NCBI GenBank assembly: GCA_036768485.1
Contig: JAVLUZ010000596.1
Coordinates: 366,277-430,276, forward strand
Direction: 5' to 3'
Length of the DNA stretch: 64,000 nucleotides
From: Mermis nigrescens
Lineage: Eukaryota; Nematoda; Enoplea; Mermithida; Mermithidae
This document shows positions 21,001 to 31,530 of this stretch, piece by piece. A program made the position numbers and the translations under genes. Numbering within the stretch: position 1 is the stretch's first letter; the number at the start of each line of letters is the position of its first letter. Under the pieces are notes generated by a model. That model was not told the DNA's origin, ran no database searches, and saw only the letters and a program-made list of their open reading frames with translations.

Positions 21001-24000
21001 TCAAAATGTGTAACACTATTTATTGCGCATTAATTATTTAAATTCTGATGTACAAATGACGCGACTTCAAACTATTTAGGGAAATCACTTGATCTGGTAG
21101 ATTTGTTTAACAAGGCGGTAGGGAACGTCATTTGTCTAATTGTTTTCGGTCGCACGTTCGACGGTGATGAGTTTTGGCGTCAACTGAAGTTGATCAATTT
21201 TAGGGTATCCGAAAGTGGCGTCAGCTTTTTGTCTTCGGTGGCTTATTTTCCTTGGATAAAAAAGTTGCCTTTCTTTAGAAAACGTTATGACCGGTTCGTC
21301 AGCTTTTTTTCAAAATAATAAATGTTTAAGAAGACTGTGACGGCCTAATTTGATTTTACCTGTGCATAAAAACAATCTTCGGGAATCATAAAGCTTAACT
21401 TAATAATGCCATGCTAGGTTTGAAAAAATTGAAGAAACAAGATTGACTTAAGAGCATTACTTGTATAATTAAGAAATAATTTATCTCTATACTATAACCA
21501 GTCTACTATTTCTTTTTTCGTCATGCAACATTGAGTTATAAATTTTAGTTCTGCTAGCGGTCAATTTCTACGTTGGCAAAAGGCTGATGGCCTACGACGA
21601 AAGTTTTTTCACATTGTCGCTGAAATCACCGTCTAATTTCAAAGGAAGCGAAATCTACAGCTAATTTTTATGCCAACTAAAATCAGCGTGGAATAAACAC
21701 TTGTAGATTAAAATACATTAGAAAGTAAATGCATAATGTGAATAAAATATAATGATAAATAAATTATAATAAACTATGCCATAAATACTTTGGAATTCCA
21801 CTAGTAAGATAGAACATATCCGCGTGGCACCTACACAGTAGAGGGATCGCCTGCATTCTTAAATTTAAGGATCGGAATGGGATTTGTAATTATATGACTG
21901 CAATGCCTCAAAATTTGAATGCAAAATTGCATGAACCTTGAATTTAATAGATTTTTGTATCGTCTTGTGAAAAGAAACAGATTTTTGACGTTATAAGAAT
22001 AATCTAATAGACGTAAAGTAAAAATTGCGAATAATAACTTTTAATCAGATGAAGAAATTTGCTGAAATCGATGATTCCGGTCTGGCGTCTCTTGAGCCCT
22101 CCTAAATTTATATCTGATTTTTACCTGTTATACTTGCTTGTTATGCCATAATTAGGAAAGGGAATCGACATAAAGTCAACTACAAGCTTGAACTTACATA
22201 TTTGTTGTTTGTTTGTTTGAACTGGATATTTTTATTTTTTAACTGGATGAACAGCTCTTTTAGATATTTTACGGCATTAAATTCGACCCTCGATTTCGTC
22301 CAAAGCCTAATTGGTCTGACGTGCAAAGAATTTACAAACATATCTCAGCCAGAAAACTATGTTCATTCATTTTTACAGTCTCAGCAGAATAAGACTGGTT
22401 GTTATTTCACTGACAACGAAATGTTGGCCTCGATTGCACAAATATTTGCAGCTGGTACTGATACGACTGCTACGACGCTTAGGTAAAGGAAAGAGCTTGA
22501 AGCGCACTTAAAAAAACTATTCAAAATGTTTTTTCATATATGTGACGTATTTAATTACGATTATGGCTAGCCTGTCTGATAACAAAAACAAACGGTCGGG
22601 CAAATTGAGATAAAGCGGCCCTGAAGTTATTACTATGCAAAAACATTGCTTTAAATTTTCGTCTTTCTTTCAGTTTCAAAATATGATCGATGTGGGAAAA
22701 TTTGTGCAAGAGCAAGCGCATAAAGTTTTTCCGCGAAAGTGGAATAAGAAGTTTAATAGACTAAAAACGACTGCAATCGGTTCTACTCGGACGGATAGTT
22801 TTGGTTTCGATTAGGTATCCTTATGGCACCAGTCGCGTTAGAGCACCAATCGTCTCGTTTTAGCACTTTGTATCGTTATAGCACTTTGTCTCGTTAGAGC
22901 ACCAGTGTGTCGCGTTATAGCACCTATGAGTCTCGTTAGAGCACTAACATGTCGCGTTAGAGCACCAAATTTGTCTTTTCATGCTTTATACACGAAAATG
23001 ACGGAGTTTACATTATTAATGTACACATGCATAAAAATAAGCAAATTTTTGTCGCTCAAAAAAATTATTAAACGAAAAATTACAGAAAATGTTGAACGTG
23101 ATTTAAATAGCGTGAAATTTCAATATTGACACGCTGAACAGAATCGGCATCATTTGGTAGGCCATTGTCCGTATTAATAAAAACCTGCCCAGCGTTTGCA
23201 ATTTTTTAGACTGAGACGCAAAAAAGCACAAGTAGACTTGGGAAAATCGATAATGTGAAATTATATGACTTTTTAACATTTTAGTCAAAATTTTTGAAAC
23301 TTTATTGTTGATACTATATAATCATGTAGTTCTTCAAACAACGAAAAACCGACGACGTTAAATCAGAAAATGATGAAAGAATTAGCTTTAAAAAGAGGCA
23401 CTTCGCGAAATCTGGAACTTCAGCTCTCCTTATTTCATGCAATTTCCGATTGTATTTTCCGTATTTCATGCAAAAAACGGACAAGTACAGCTAAGTAATG
23501 TTTAATACGCGTTTTATAATATAGATACGTAACATTTTTTATTAACAGAAAAACAGATAAAGGTACATTTTACTTAGCTAAAAGATACGTAACATTCTTT
23601 TATTAACAGAAATACAGATAAAGGTACATTTTACTTAGCTAAAAGCTACTGAACAGGCAGTCAAAATGAATGAGCAATCGCTTTTATACGATTAATGTTC
23701 GATTTTATGGACTACACATGTTTCTTTTGTTTGTTAAATCTTCTTGTTGCTGCCTATTTATGTTTACTTATGACGTTTTCCAGGTCAGACTGTACGCTGT
23801 GACGACGTCAGGCAAATTGTAATGCTCTAACGAGATATTTTAGGGTCAATCCATTCGAGTGCTCTAACGAGACACAGAAGTGCCATAACGGGACACCTGA
23901 GTGCTCTAACGAGACATTTAGTGCCATAACGCGACTGGTGCTATAACGATACAAAGTGCTCTAACGAGACTGCTCAAAAGTGCCCTAAGGAGACTTTACC

Positions 24001-27000
24001 TTGGTTTCGCTTTTCTTCCCAACAAGGATTAACAGCACACGTAATCTACGTGCAGAATACTGAAAAATAAAACTATAAAGACTTAAATTGGAATTTCTAA
24101 AAGTAACTAGAGATATGGTAAGAAGAGAAAGTTGAAATCTTCTCACCTAAATGATTGAACTTTTGCTCCATCCCGAACGTAATTTCAGTCGTTTTGTGCT
24201 ATGATATGTATTTCTCCCTCCCTCGGCTAACGATATCGATATCCGACAGAACAAAGATTTAGGATTTCTTACGATGATCTCTCGTCTCGAATACTTTTGG
24301 GCGCTTCGTGCCGATTTTTGCACTAATTATGTGCGTTTCCATAGAAAACGTCCGGAAATTGATAAAGTTTTAAATTTTTTTCGCATCAAAAATGATTATG
24401 CTTATCAAAACCGGCTAGTTTAAGCATAGTGGACTGATTTTCCGGACAATTTTTGATACTTTTTAGTGAATTCAGAGTTCCACTCTCTCTGACAGAAAAT
24501 TCTGAATCCGCCACCATAGTTGCGCAGCACGGCCGATCTGGGGAAGGGGTCAGCCGGTCTACACGGGGGTCACAAATTGAGCTTTTTTGGGCCAGAATGG
24601 TTTCAAAAACTGGTATAAGCGCTACAATAGGGTTAAAACGACGTTATTACACCTTTTATGGTCAGTTTTAAGCACTTTTGAAGAAAGTTTTTAATTTTCG
24701 TTCGTTTTTTGTCTGTATGTTGTCTTATTTTCCCACAAAATTTTCTATTTTTCCATTCTGGGGGTCTAGACCTCCCCAAACCCCCTTCCCTTTCACGTGC
24801 ATGTCTGTCCACCACTGTCGATATCGCTGTAATTTAAGAGTCGAGATCCCTTAATAGGTTTGCATATTATTTTTGAAGGTATGGACTTTACTATTTATGC
24901 CAAAATCCGGAAGTTCAACAAAACATAATTGAAGAAATCCATCGCGAATTTGGTCCAGACCACCGAACGCTCGCATGGGAAGACCGCTTACAGTTGCCTT
25001 ATGTTGAAGCAAGCCTCATGGAAATTCAACGCATGTCTAATTTACTGCCTCTCTCCCTAATGCATAGAACATTGGCCGACACCCATCTCATGCGCTACGA
25101 CATACCAGCTGAAACATTGGTCATACCATTTTTATGGAACGTCCTTAAAGACCCAGATCACTTCAGAGAACCAGAAAAGTTTGATCCAAATAGGTTTTTA
25201 GATGCTGAAAACAAGATCCAGCGGATAAGATCGTGGATACCATTTTCTACAGGTAATGAGAACTCTTTGGATACTTAAACTGCATGATAGGTAGAGAGTA
25301 AAAGTAAATTGAAGCGGCGCAAGTATTATTTTATTCTATAATTTGTTGATTATTCTGGAACTTCAGGTTTTTTGTCAAAAATTATTCTATAAGGCTTTTT
25401 GATTCTCAACTTGATTCGATCATACATGGGCAATGAGTCCATAAAGGTCTGATGGCGACACAGCCACACATGGGCGTGAGGGGGGGGGTGGGTTTAGGGG
25501 AGTTGTATCCCCCAGAAGTTGACACCTCCCAGATTTATGCAGACCCCAGACCCCCAGAATTCTATTTTTAGTAACGTTTTTGGCAATTTTTTCCATCTTG
25601 CCGACCCCCAGAAAGTTTTTGCTGCCCACGTATGGACGCAATTCCAGAAATGATACTGGATTAATAACGGAAATTTCGTTGAACGGATATAAATAACAGA
25701 AATAAACATTTAACTACAACGATCATGCATCACTTCACTAGAAGAGAAAGCATGCAGCAAAACAAGCACATGTAACACTTACTGAGCAACTATTTAACGC
25801 AAGCATTGCAACTATTAATGAAGAGCATGGAGAACTTCTAAATAAACCCTAAAACATAGCACTGCTTCTATGCAACCGTAGAAGAGCATCTGTGGTAGCA
25901 GTAGAGCAGCAATCTTGCAGATTTTGCACAAACATAGGGTAGTCATACGTGGGCAGCAGCCGCATTCTGTGGGTCTTAGTGGTGCGAAACTGGAAAAAAT
26001 TCTAAAGAATGCCAAAAAATAAATTTTAGGAGGTCTATCAATTACAGGAGTCTGCCGGATTCTCGAAGGATCTAATACCCCCCTCCCTCCGATTGTGTCT
26101 CAAGAGCCCCACCAGTCCCAACAGTCCCACCGCCCCAACAGCCCCACCCGTCCCAACAGCCTCACCAGTCCCGGCAGCCCCACCGTCCCAACAGCCCCAC
26201 CAATAATGCCAACAGCCCCACCAATCCCAACAACCCCACCAATCCCAACAGCCCCATCGTCCCAACAGCCCACCATCCCAACAGCCCACCGTCCCAACAG
26301 CCCCACCAAAAATCCCAACAGCCCTACCCGTCCCAACAGCCCCACCAGTCCCAACAGCCCCATAGTCCCAACAGCCCCACCAGTCCCAACAGCCCCATCC
26401 CCCCAACAGCCCCACTAATAATCCCAACAGCCCCACTAATTCCAACAACCCCACCAATCCCAGCAGCCCCACCATCCCAACAGCCCCACCATCCCAACAG
26501 CCCCACCGTCCCAACAGCCCCACCAGCATACGTGGGCAGCAAGAAAATTATGGGGGTGCAAGATTTTTTAAAGGTAAAAAAATGGCCTTAAAAATGGTAG
26601 TATGGCGATTAAAACACCATTTTCGACGTTTCTCATCATGCACTATCTATTGGCATCAAAAACTTGAGGAAAAAAATTTCAAAAATTGTATTCTGGGGGT
26701 ATTTTCGTTTTTTTTTGAGGGGGTATTTTGGTTTTTTTGGGGGGTATTTTGATTTCTCGGGGAAGGGGAGTGCACACCCGCCCCAACCCACCACGCCTAG
26801 TGGGGTAAAGTGACCGAGAAATGTGCTAAAAATAGAATTCTGGGGGTCTACCATAATTTAGGAGATTTCCAGAATTTCGGGTTGGGCGGTTAAACTCAAA
26901 ACATCCTCTCCCCCACGCTTATGTGTGGTTGGGACAGTGCGACTGTTGGAATGATAGCACTGATGGAACGGTTGAACTGCTGGGATTGGTGGGCTCTTGG

Positions 27001-28643
27001 GCTCTTAGGATTGGTGGGGACGGTGGGGCTGTTGGGGTGGTGGAGTTGCTGGGATTCGTGGGGATCTTGGGATTATTGGTGGGCTTTTGAGACGGTGGGG
27101 CTGTTGGGACTGGTGGGGCTGTTGGGACGGGTGGGCTGTTGGAATTTTTGGTGGGGCTGTTGGGACGGTGGGGCTGTTGGGATGGTGGGGCTGTTGGGAC
27201 GGTGGGGCTGTAAGGATTAGTGGGGCTCTTGGGATTGGTGGGGCTGTTGGGATTATTGTTGGGGCTGTTGGGACGGTGGGGCTGTTAGGACGGTGGGGCT
27301 GTTAGGACGGTGGGGCTGTTGGGACTGGTGGGGCTGTTGGGACGGGTGGGGCTGTTGGGATTTTTGGTGGGGCTGTTGGGACGGTGGGGCTGTTGGGACT
27401 ATGGGGCTGTTGGGACTGGTGGGGCTGTTGGGACGGGTAGGGCTGTTGGGATTTTTGGTGGGGCTGTTGGGACGGTGGGCTGTTGGGATGGTGGGGCTGT
27501 TGGGACGGTGGGGCTGTTAGGATTAGTGGGGCTCTTGGGATTGGTGGGGCTGTTGGGATTATTGGTGGGGCTGTTGGGACGGTGGGGCTGGTGGGACTGG
27601 TGGGGCTGTTGGGACGGGTGGGGCTGTTGGGATTTTTAGTGAGGCTGTTGGGACGGTGGGGCTGTTGGGACGGTGGGGCTGTTGGGACTGGTGGGGCTGT
27701 TGAGACATCACCCTCCCTCCATGCTCACCTGTGCTCATGTTTATCACTAAGCTGGTTGTAAAGATGGTCATCTGTTGTGAAAGACATATGCATGCTCGTA
27801 CATGTTAGTGCGCCCATGTAAGTTCGATTTCACTCCGAATGAAGGTATGTATTCAATTCTGATAATTAATTTTTTAACCAACGAGACGAATACATGACTT
27901 TTAAGAAGAAAGCGTTGAGCAGTTCTGGCATTTTTATCGGTGATATTTTTGGCTTGTGTATTTTATGGTTATGCTTATGCTTCCGGTTTTTATCATTTAC
28001 TCGTTCGAATAAACATACTCGTATCTGCTTAATGGTCGAAATCGTCCAAAACGGATTATTAGTTGATAGCCCCTCACTCAACCTTCTGTAAATGGCCTTG
28101 GTCTTAGAAGAACTTAAAAAAATTGAAACAATCCTCGAATTAATGGCATCCTGTTGATAAAACAGGCAACAAATTATTTAATAGAAAAATTCTAAAAAAG
28201 TTTTGATTTAATAGGCGGCCAGGGATTATGAAATATAAATGAGTGTAGAGTGTATCATTTTTTATTCAGTAAAAATTCTTACTGTGATCACGAATTGATT
28301 ATTATTCGCTTAAAGGCGGAAAACATGTATAAACAACAAATTTACGGTGCAAAAAATGTTGAGATTACATAACAATCCTGATTAATATAAATCCTGATTT
28401 TTGTGAATTTTCTTTCGTCTATATACTTTAATTTAATTTACTTTTTCCTCTGTAGGCAAACGAATTTGTCTCGGCGAATCATTGGCAAAAATGGAGTTAT
28501 TTGTATTCTTTACAGCACTGGTAATGCGTTTCTCATTTTCCTTTCCGGCCGATCAGCCCTGTTCGCACATTGAACGGAGCCTTGGATTTCTAAGTCATCC
28601 AAAAAATTACAAAATCAATGTGAAAGTCAGATCACAACAATAA
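14682..28643 (+). CDS. Cytochrome P450, CYP2 clan (6 exons: 14682-15033, 16441-16602, 21080-21293, 22264-22482, 24879-25252, 28456-28643)
   Basis: Encodes a membrane-anchored (microsomal) haem monooxygenase; substrate unknown. Exons sum to 1509 nt, giving 502 residues in one frame, the normal P450 length. Motifs in order: N-terminal anchor MIAGIMLYLLVIFMIVIF, proline hinge PPGPAGFPVVGS (near residue 35), helix-C WREQRR, helix-I AGTDTT, K-helix ExxR as EIQR, FDPNRF, and the haem loop FSTGKRICLG with cysteine ligand. All five introns are GT-AG. An in-frame ATG at 14544 would add 46 residues; 14682 is preferred because the hydrophobic anchor then starts the protein. The exon 3/4 join (donor GTTCGT at 21294) is the least certain but preserves frame and gives RYDRYFTALNS. 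Introns reach 4.5 kb through transposon insertion, yet the coding sequence is undamaged. Clan assignment rests on the KRICLGE haem loop and overall pattern. Confidence 0.92.
15372..15390. repeat. GC hairpin TCCGGCGC-TTC-GCGCCGGA
   Basis: Perfect 8-bp stem with a 3-base loop inside P450 intron 1, the cleanest example of a short hairpin that recurs in many repeats of this window (for example 12948, 31750, 38100, 39617, 49417). Confidence 0.8.
15955..16320. mobile_element. Putative hAT-like MITE in P450 intron 1
   Basis: Opens GGGGGCGTACGCAGGATTTT and closes with GGCGGCCGCCCTACCCCTGC. The GC-rich tips resemble the CAGGGGCGTAGC type of terminus. A degenerate relative lies at 7263-7520. No target duplication found. 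Confidence 0.5.
16441..16602 (+). CDS. P450 exon 2: helix C
   Basis: Acceptor TTTCGAAG, donor GTACGA. Reads FLLTDGDMWREQRRFALSTL then RDRGMGKSSLQQCIAE. The WxxxRR helix-C motif contacts a haem propionate in the family. Confidence 0.88.
16755..16855. repeat. Fragment of a dispersed repeat (GCTGCCTATGTATGG end)
   Basis: Carries GAATCCGGCAGTCTTGC and ends AGGTCGCTGCCTATGTATGG. The same string order is found at 11822-11925 (GAATCCGGCAGCCCTAC..AGTTGCTGCCCATTTATG). Confidence 0.5.
16860..17417 (+). other. P450 intron 2, first part: nothing recognised
   Basis: AT-rich; no feature recognised. Confidence 0.5.
18670..19770 (+). repeat. Tandem units of about 275 bp built on TGTAAAG/TTTACA
   Basis: Recurring blocks: GTTTACAC..ATTGTT..TTTG, ACATTATGGAGACTTAATTT, TTTTTCATAAATRTTGAT, ATCTTCTTTACAC, and GCGTTTGTTTACAC..CAGTGATGTAAAGT. 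A 118-bp sub-block (19111-19228) is repeated immediately at 19229-19346. Confidence 0.75.
19950..20777. mobile_element. Foldback unit with about 190-bp inverted ends, copy 1
   Basis: Left arm 19950-20150 (GGGGTACTAGCAAAG..ATGCTCCGATGGAACAAAAA..GAAGTATATTCTGCGG) is mirrored at 20588-20777 (CCGCAGAATATACTTCGATT..TTTTGTTCCATCGGAGC). The core shares GTTTCCTACTG and TGAATGCATCGAT with the copy at 35150-35955. Confidence 0.9.
21080..21293 (+). CDS. P450 exon 3: helices E-F region
   Basis: Acceptor CTATTTAG. Reads KSLDLVDLFNKAVGNVICLI, VFGRTFDGDEFW and ends FPWIKKLPFFRKRYDR. The donor GTTCGT at 21294 is inferred from frame with exon 4; the open frame runs on to 21318. Confidence 0.8.
21319..22263 (+). 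other. P450 intron 3: nothing recognised
   Basis: AT-rich intron DNA with no repeat family or coding signal that I recognise. Confidence 0.5.
22264..22482 (+). CDS. P450 exon 4: helix I
   Basis: Acceptor CTCTTTTAG, donor GTAAAG. Reads LNSTLDFVQSLIGLTCKEF, QPENYVHSFLQSQQ and FTDNEMLASIAQIFAAGTDT. The oxygen-activating AGTDTT motif is intact. Confidence 0.88.
22809..24000. mobile_element. Array-tipped element 1 (word GTTAGAGCAC), 1192 bp, in P450 intron 4
   Basis: Begins GATTAGGTATCCTTATGGCA and ends GTGCCCTAAGGAGACTTTACC minus its first base; the tips pair imperfectly (TCCTTA.GGCAC in both). Left array 22825-22975 holds about eight copies of a TCGTTAGAGCAC/GCGTTATAGCAC word at 17-22 bp spacing; right array 23820-23995 holds the reverse complement. 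Flanked by TTGGTTTC at 22801-22808 and 24001-24008. The core is AT-rich with no recognised gene. Confidence 0.85.
23522..23646. repeat. Tandem duplication, two units of about 61 bp
   Basis: AGATACGTAACATT..TTTATTAACAG..CAGATAAAGGTACATTTTAC..TTAGCTAAAAG occurs twice in a row inside array-tipped element 1. Confidence 0.9.
24525..24815 (-). repeat. Dispersed repeat, family B, reversed, in P450 intron 4
   Basis: Opens GCAGCACGGCCGATCTGGGG and closes CCCTTTCACGTGCATGTCTG. Ends about 60 bp before exon 5. Confidence 0.8.
24879..25252 (+). CDS. P450 exon 5: K-helix to haem loop start
   Basis: Acceptor TTTTGAAG, donor GTAATG. Reads YGLYYLCQNPEVQQNIIEEI, LPYVEASLMEIQRM (ExxR), MHRTLADTHLMRYDIPAET, FDPNRFLDAENK and SWIPFST. 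Confidence 0.92.
25425..25640. repeat. Dispersed repeat with CATGGGCGTG / TGCTGCCCACGTATGG ends
   Basis: Second half of the boundary CACACATGGGCGTGAGGGGG and closing TTTTTGCTGCCCACGTATGG; the core is CCCCCAGAATTC and GCAATTTTTTCCATC. Clear example of the terminal pattern shared by several families here. Confidence 0.7.
25945..26082. repeat. Dispersed repeat, short type (GTGGGCAGC..GGTCTATCAA)
   Basis: ACGTGGGCAGC..GGGTCTTAG..AAATTTTAGGAGGTCTATCA..CTGCCGGATTCTCGA. Relatives at 31400-31530 and 26805-26925. Confidence 0.65.
26091..27712. mobile_element. Array-tipped element 2 (word GGGCTGTTGGGA), 1622 bp, in P450 intron 5
   Basis: Begins GATTGTGTCTCAAGAGCCCC and ends GGGGCTGTTGAGACATCACC, terminal inverted repeats matching at 16 of 20 positions. 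The left array (to 26525) is tandem CCCAACAGCCCCACC; the right array (26930-27700) is its reverse complement, about 18-bp period with variants. Flanked by CTCCCTCC (26083-26090, 27713-27720). Between the arrays sit an A-family repeat (26520-26800) and a short repeat (26805-26925). Long open frames through the arrays (up to 163 codons of WGCWDGG-type repeats) are by-products of the repeat. Confidence 0.85.
26520..26800 (-). repeat. Dispersed repeat, family A, nested in array-tipped element 2
   Basis: CATACGTGGGCAGCAAG..GACGTTTCTCATCATGCACT..ATCTATTGGCATC..ACCCACCACGCC, the reverse orientation of 4285-4560. Confidence 0.85.
27721..28455 (+). other. P450 intron 5, last part: nothing recognised
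   Basis: AT-rich intron DNA up to exon 6. A 65- to 71-codon open frame on each strand near 27866-28091 is unremarkable. Confidence 0.5.
28456..28643 (+). CDS. P450 exon 6: haem-binding cysteine and C-terminus
   Basis: Acceptor CTCTGTAG. Reads GKRICLGESLAKMELFVFFT then ALVMRFSFSFPADQPC and ends VKVRSQQ with TAA at 28641-28643. CLGE carries the cysteine ligand. Confidence 0.93.
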
Positions 28644-28756
28644 TCATCTTTAGCAGCATGTTTTACTTCGATTGAATCGAACAGTACGATTTTCTAATTA
28701 TTTCATTACAATACGATTTTCTTTTTTTATTATCTTGTTTCACGTATTCTACTGTG

Positions 28757-28762
28757 AATAAA
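28757..28762 (+). promoter_or_regulatory. Poly(A) signal of the P450 gene
   Basis: AATAAA 114 bases after the P450 stop codon. Confidence 0.6.
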
Positions 28763-28779
28763 CGTTTGTACTATTATTA

Positions 28780-29330
28780 TTAAAAATTGCTCGACTTCGC
28801 TACCTTCATTGTAGGCCTGCCTATGTTGAAAATACCATTTACCTTGAAGACCCACGTTCTGAAACCAGAGCCAGTCTTTATCGTCGGAAATCTTGGAAAC
28901 GAAGGGTGATTCTGATTTTTATCATTCTGAGAACCCCGTTTCTCATCGATAAAACAGTCTTGATAGCGAAGAAAATTCATCGAAAAAGGAGCAGGACGGA
29001 TTATTTTCTACCTTGATACTACTTCTAGGCTTAAAAATTTGATCCGAAACTGATGATGAACTTATGTAGTTGACTTGCCTCTCGCCCAATCTCTGCATGC
29101 ATAAATTCAGAACTATTCCTAATCGTAAAGACATTTTCCCTAGCAAGGATGAGAGGACCATAAACGCTCTGCATGGGAAGTTCAGCCGGTCTGTAGGTGG
29201 CACCGGTTTTTTTAGCGCGAAGCAAAGAAACCGGTCCTGCGTTAAGGAAAAATCGCAGGCATTGGCGCCACGCGCAAAGGCTTTTTTGGATAAAAAGATA
29301 GAGTTTAAGCATTCTTGAAGCGTTTTTCAT
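28780..29330 (-). other. Possible convergent coding segment (uncertain)
   Basis: Three overlapping reverse-strand open frames (66, 86 and 99 codons) occupy a stretch of lower AT content. The most downstream ends KVAKSSNF with TAA at 28780-28782, and a reverse-strand AATAAA lies at 28726-28731. They could be exons of a short convergent gene or a decayed one. I recognise no domain and found no convincing splice pair. Confidence 0.25.
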
Positions 29331-30440
29331 GAAATTTAAAAAAAGTTGTGCCGCTCCTCGCCAAATGTTATAAAAAATTTTTTTATTCTAATCCTTAGTC
29401 CTCCGTTTCATCATCAGCAAACTCCTGTTTATCTCTTAGCACTTGAATTTGTAATTCTTATAATGATTATCGTTCTTTCTCATAAGCTCTCCCGAAAAGT
29501 TAGCATCGATTTTGCTTCGGACTTTTTATTTCACTTTCTACCTTATGTTATGTTTGCATCTGCAAGCACAAACGACTTTTCATTGCGCACAAAGACTGAT
29601 TTATCATTGATTACAAACATTTTTAATCAAAATTGATAGCATATGAAAGCTTTACATCAGATTATTTAAATTTCAAGAAAAGAATAGTTTTGAGTGAAGT
29701 GCCCAAAAGTAATTCACAGCTCGACATGCAGGCAAGTCTATGGTATCCCGAAATGAAAGTTTTTTCATTTTCCACTTGGGTTTCTTAAAGAAAAAGTTAA
29801 GAGTCATTTTCTGTAAGACTCGACTCTAGGTTGGACAAGTCAAAAATTAATCTCCCCTGATTTTAACCTATATTGTGTAGTTTTCGACGCTGCATTTAAT
29901 GATGCAAAGCATTTTCCTTGAAAACGAACATTCGTTGTGTAAATTGAGTGTAAAGTATCAAAAGTCACCGCTTATGTCAAATTTTACAGGGTCTAACGTT
30001 TTTCATCATAAGTCAGGATTAACGCGATCAAATTCAATTATTCTTTTTTATCTGAGAGATAAATAATTTTTACATTCTGTAAAATTAATTTTAAGTATTA
30101 GTATCCCTTCAATATTTTTTTGATATGCTTAGAAACATGAAACATCAACAATGTTGACTCCGATTTTCTCCACGATTGCTAATATAGCACTTATACCATA
30201 TGCAGGCCCTCGTTCATATTATAACATTTTATAGCTTATCACTAGAGGCTTCTATAATAAAAAAATTTAAAAAATAAAAAGATCGCTTTTTGAGCAATAG
30301 ATGTTTGAATGGAACATTATATGCCAAGAAATGGCTGAAATTTGACGAATTAGCCTCAGAATGTCAACCATTAAAAAATCTAGGCGATCTTTTATACAGC
30401 ATCGTGACGTTGGCTCTTATCATGGGCTTATGCATTACAT

Positions 30441-31395
30441 GAAAAATTTATATTTAAAAATTACCACTTTTTAAGTAACAACCCTCAAATGGGAACATGG
30501 TGCAATGAAAAATTATGAAATTTGTGGGATTTTGACAGGCAATATCATGAGACTTTTTCTTACTTTTTTTAGAATGTGGGCCGCAGTTCACATTGTAACA
30601 TGTTGTCAAAAACTGTTAGGGACCTTTCTGAAAAATTCAAAAATCATAGGATTACTTTTTGAGTTACACATATTACAAGAAAGCATGAAGTGCTGAATAA
30701 TGATCAAAATTACACTATTTTGACTTAGAATGTCAGGATATTTTCTTAATAAAATTCTCTAATAAAAAATGGTTGTCGAACACTACAATTAACCTATTAA
30801 ATCTTATCATCTAGCATCATGAGTAAAAAATGGAAAATACAATGACCACATTTTTGCAATAGACGTTAAATGAAATGTCGAGTAAGTTGAAAATAATCAA
30901 ATTTTGAAATCTGTGACTTGTGAGTCAATGCGGTAATGTATTTTCCTATTTTTGATATGTACTTTTATACATTTGGTCCATCATTTGGTTGGTGACATGT
31001 TGTTGGGGTATTGAAAGAGGCTTTTGTAAGAAAGACGGGAAAAGTATATTGGTAACTTATGGACGTTAAGGAAGTCAATGTGCATGAAATTGTCAAATTT
31101 AAATAATTCTGATTTAAAATGACAAACTTTTTCTTATTCTTCTTTAACAAGCATGCACGAATTTATTTCAGTCATCAAAAAAAGCATTAAACTGACAACT
31201 AAATTTTCGACTCGCTGCTCAAAATACAGTAATTTAGTTCTTCAGTTTTTCTCAGGGGCTAACAAATTTTATTTGAAAAAAGGAAAAACCGAGCGATTTT
31301 TGGTTAAAACTGTTCAAACTGAAAGTTACTCAGTACATTACGTTTCTTTTAAATGTATGTTTCTCTGAAATTCACTAAAATGCATTGATAACGTG
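30441..31395. other. Loop of giant inverted repeat 2: nothing recognised
   Basis: AT-rich; no homology seen to other parts of the window. Confidence 0.4.
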
Positions 31396-31399
31396 TCAA

Positions 31400-31530
31400 A
31401 GTAATATATGGGCAGTCAAAAAAATATTGGGGGTCTGATGAGGCAAAATCGGAAAAAATAGCACTATAAATTTGATTCTAGGTGGTCTATCAAATTTGAG
31501 TTGGAGAGTCCGCCAGGTTCTCGAGGGGTC
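31400..31530. repeat. Dispersed repeat, short type
   Basis: ATATGGGCAGTC..GGGGGTCTGATG..GGTGGTCTATCAAATTTG..CCGCCAGGTTCTCGAGGGG, homologous to 25945-26082. Confidence 0.6.

Noticed and set aside
22825..22975. CRISPR-like array (short repeats with variable spacers)
   Set aside because: Repeats are imperfect, spacers are 5-10 bases, the array is mirrored 850 bp away, and it lies in a eukaryotic intron with target duplications. It is part of a transposon end.
26038..27761. Long open frames (up to 163 codons) rich in WGCWDGG or PTVPTAPP repeats
   Set aside because: Every frame through a short repeat free of stop codons stays open. The frames appear on both strands in several phases and change with each array variant.
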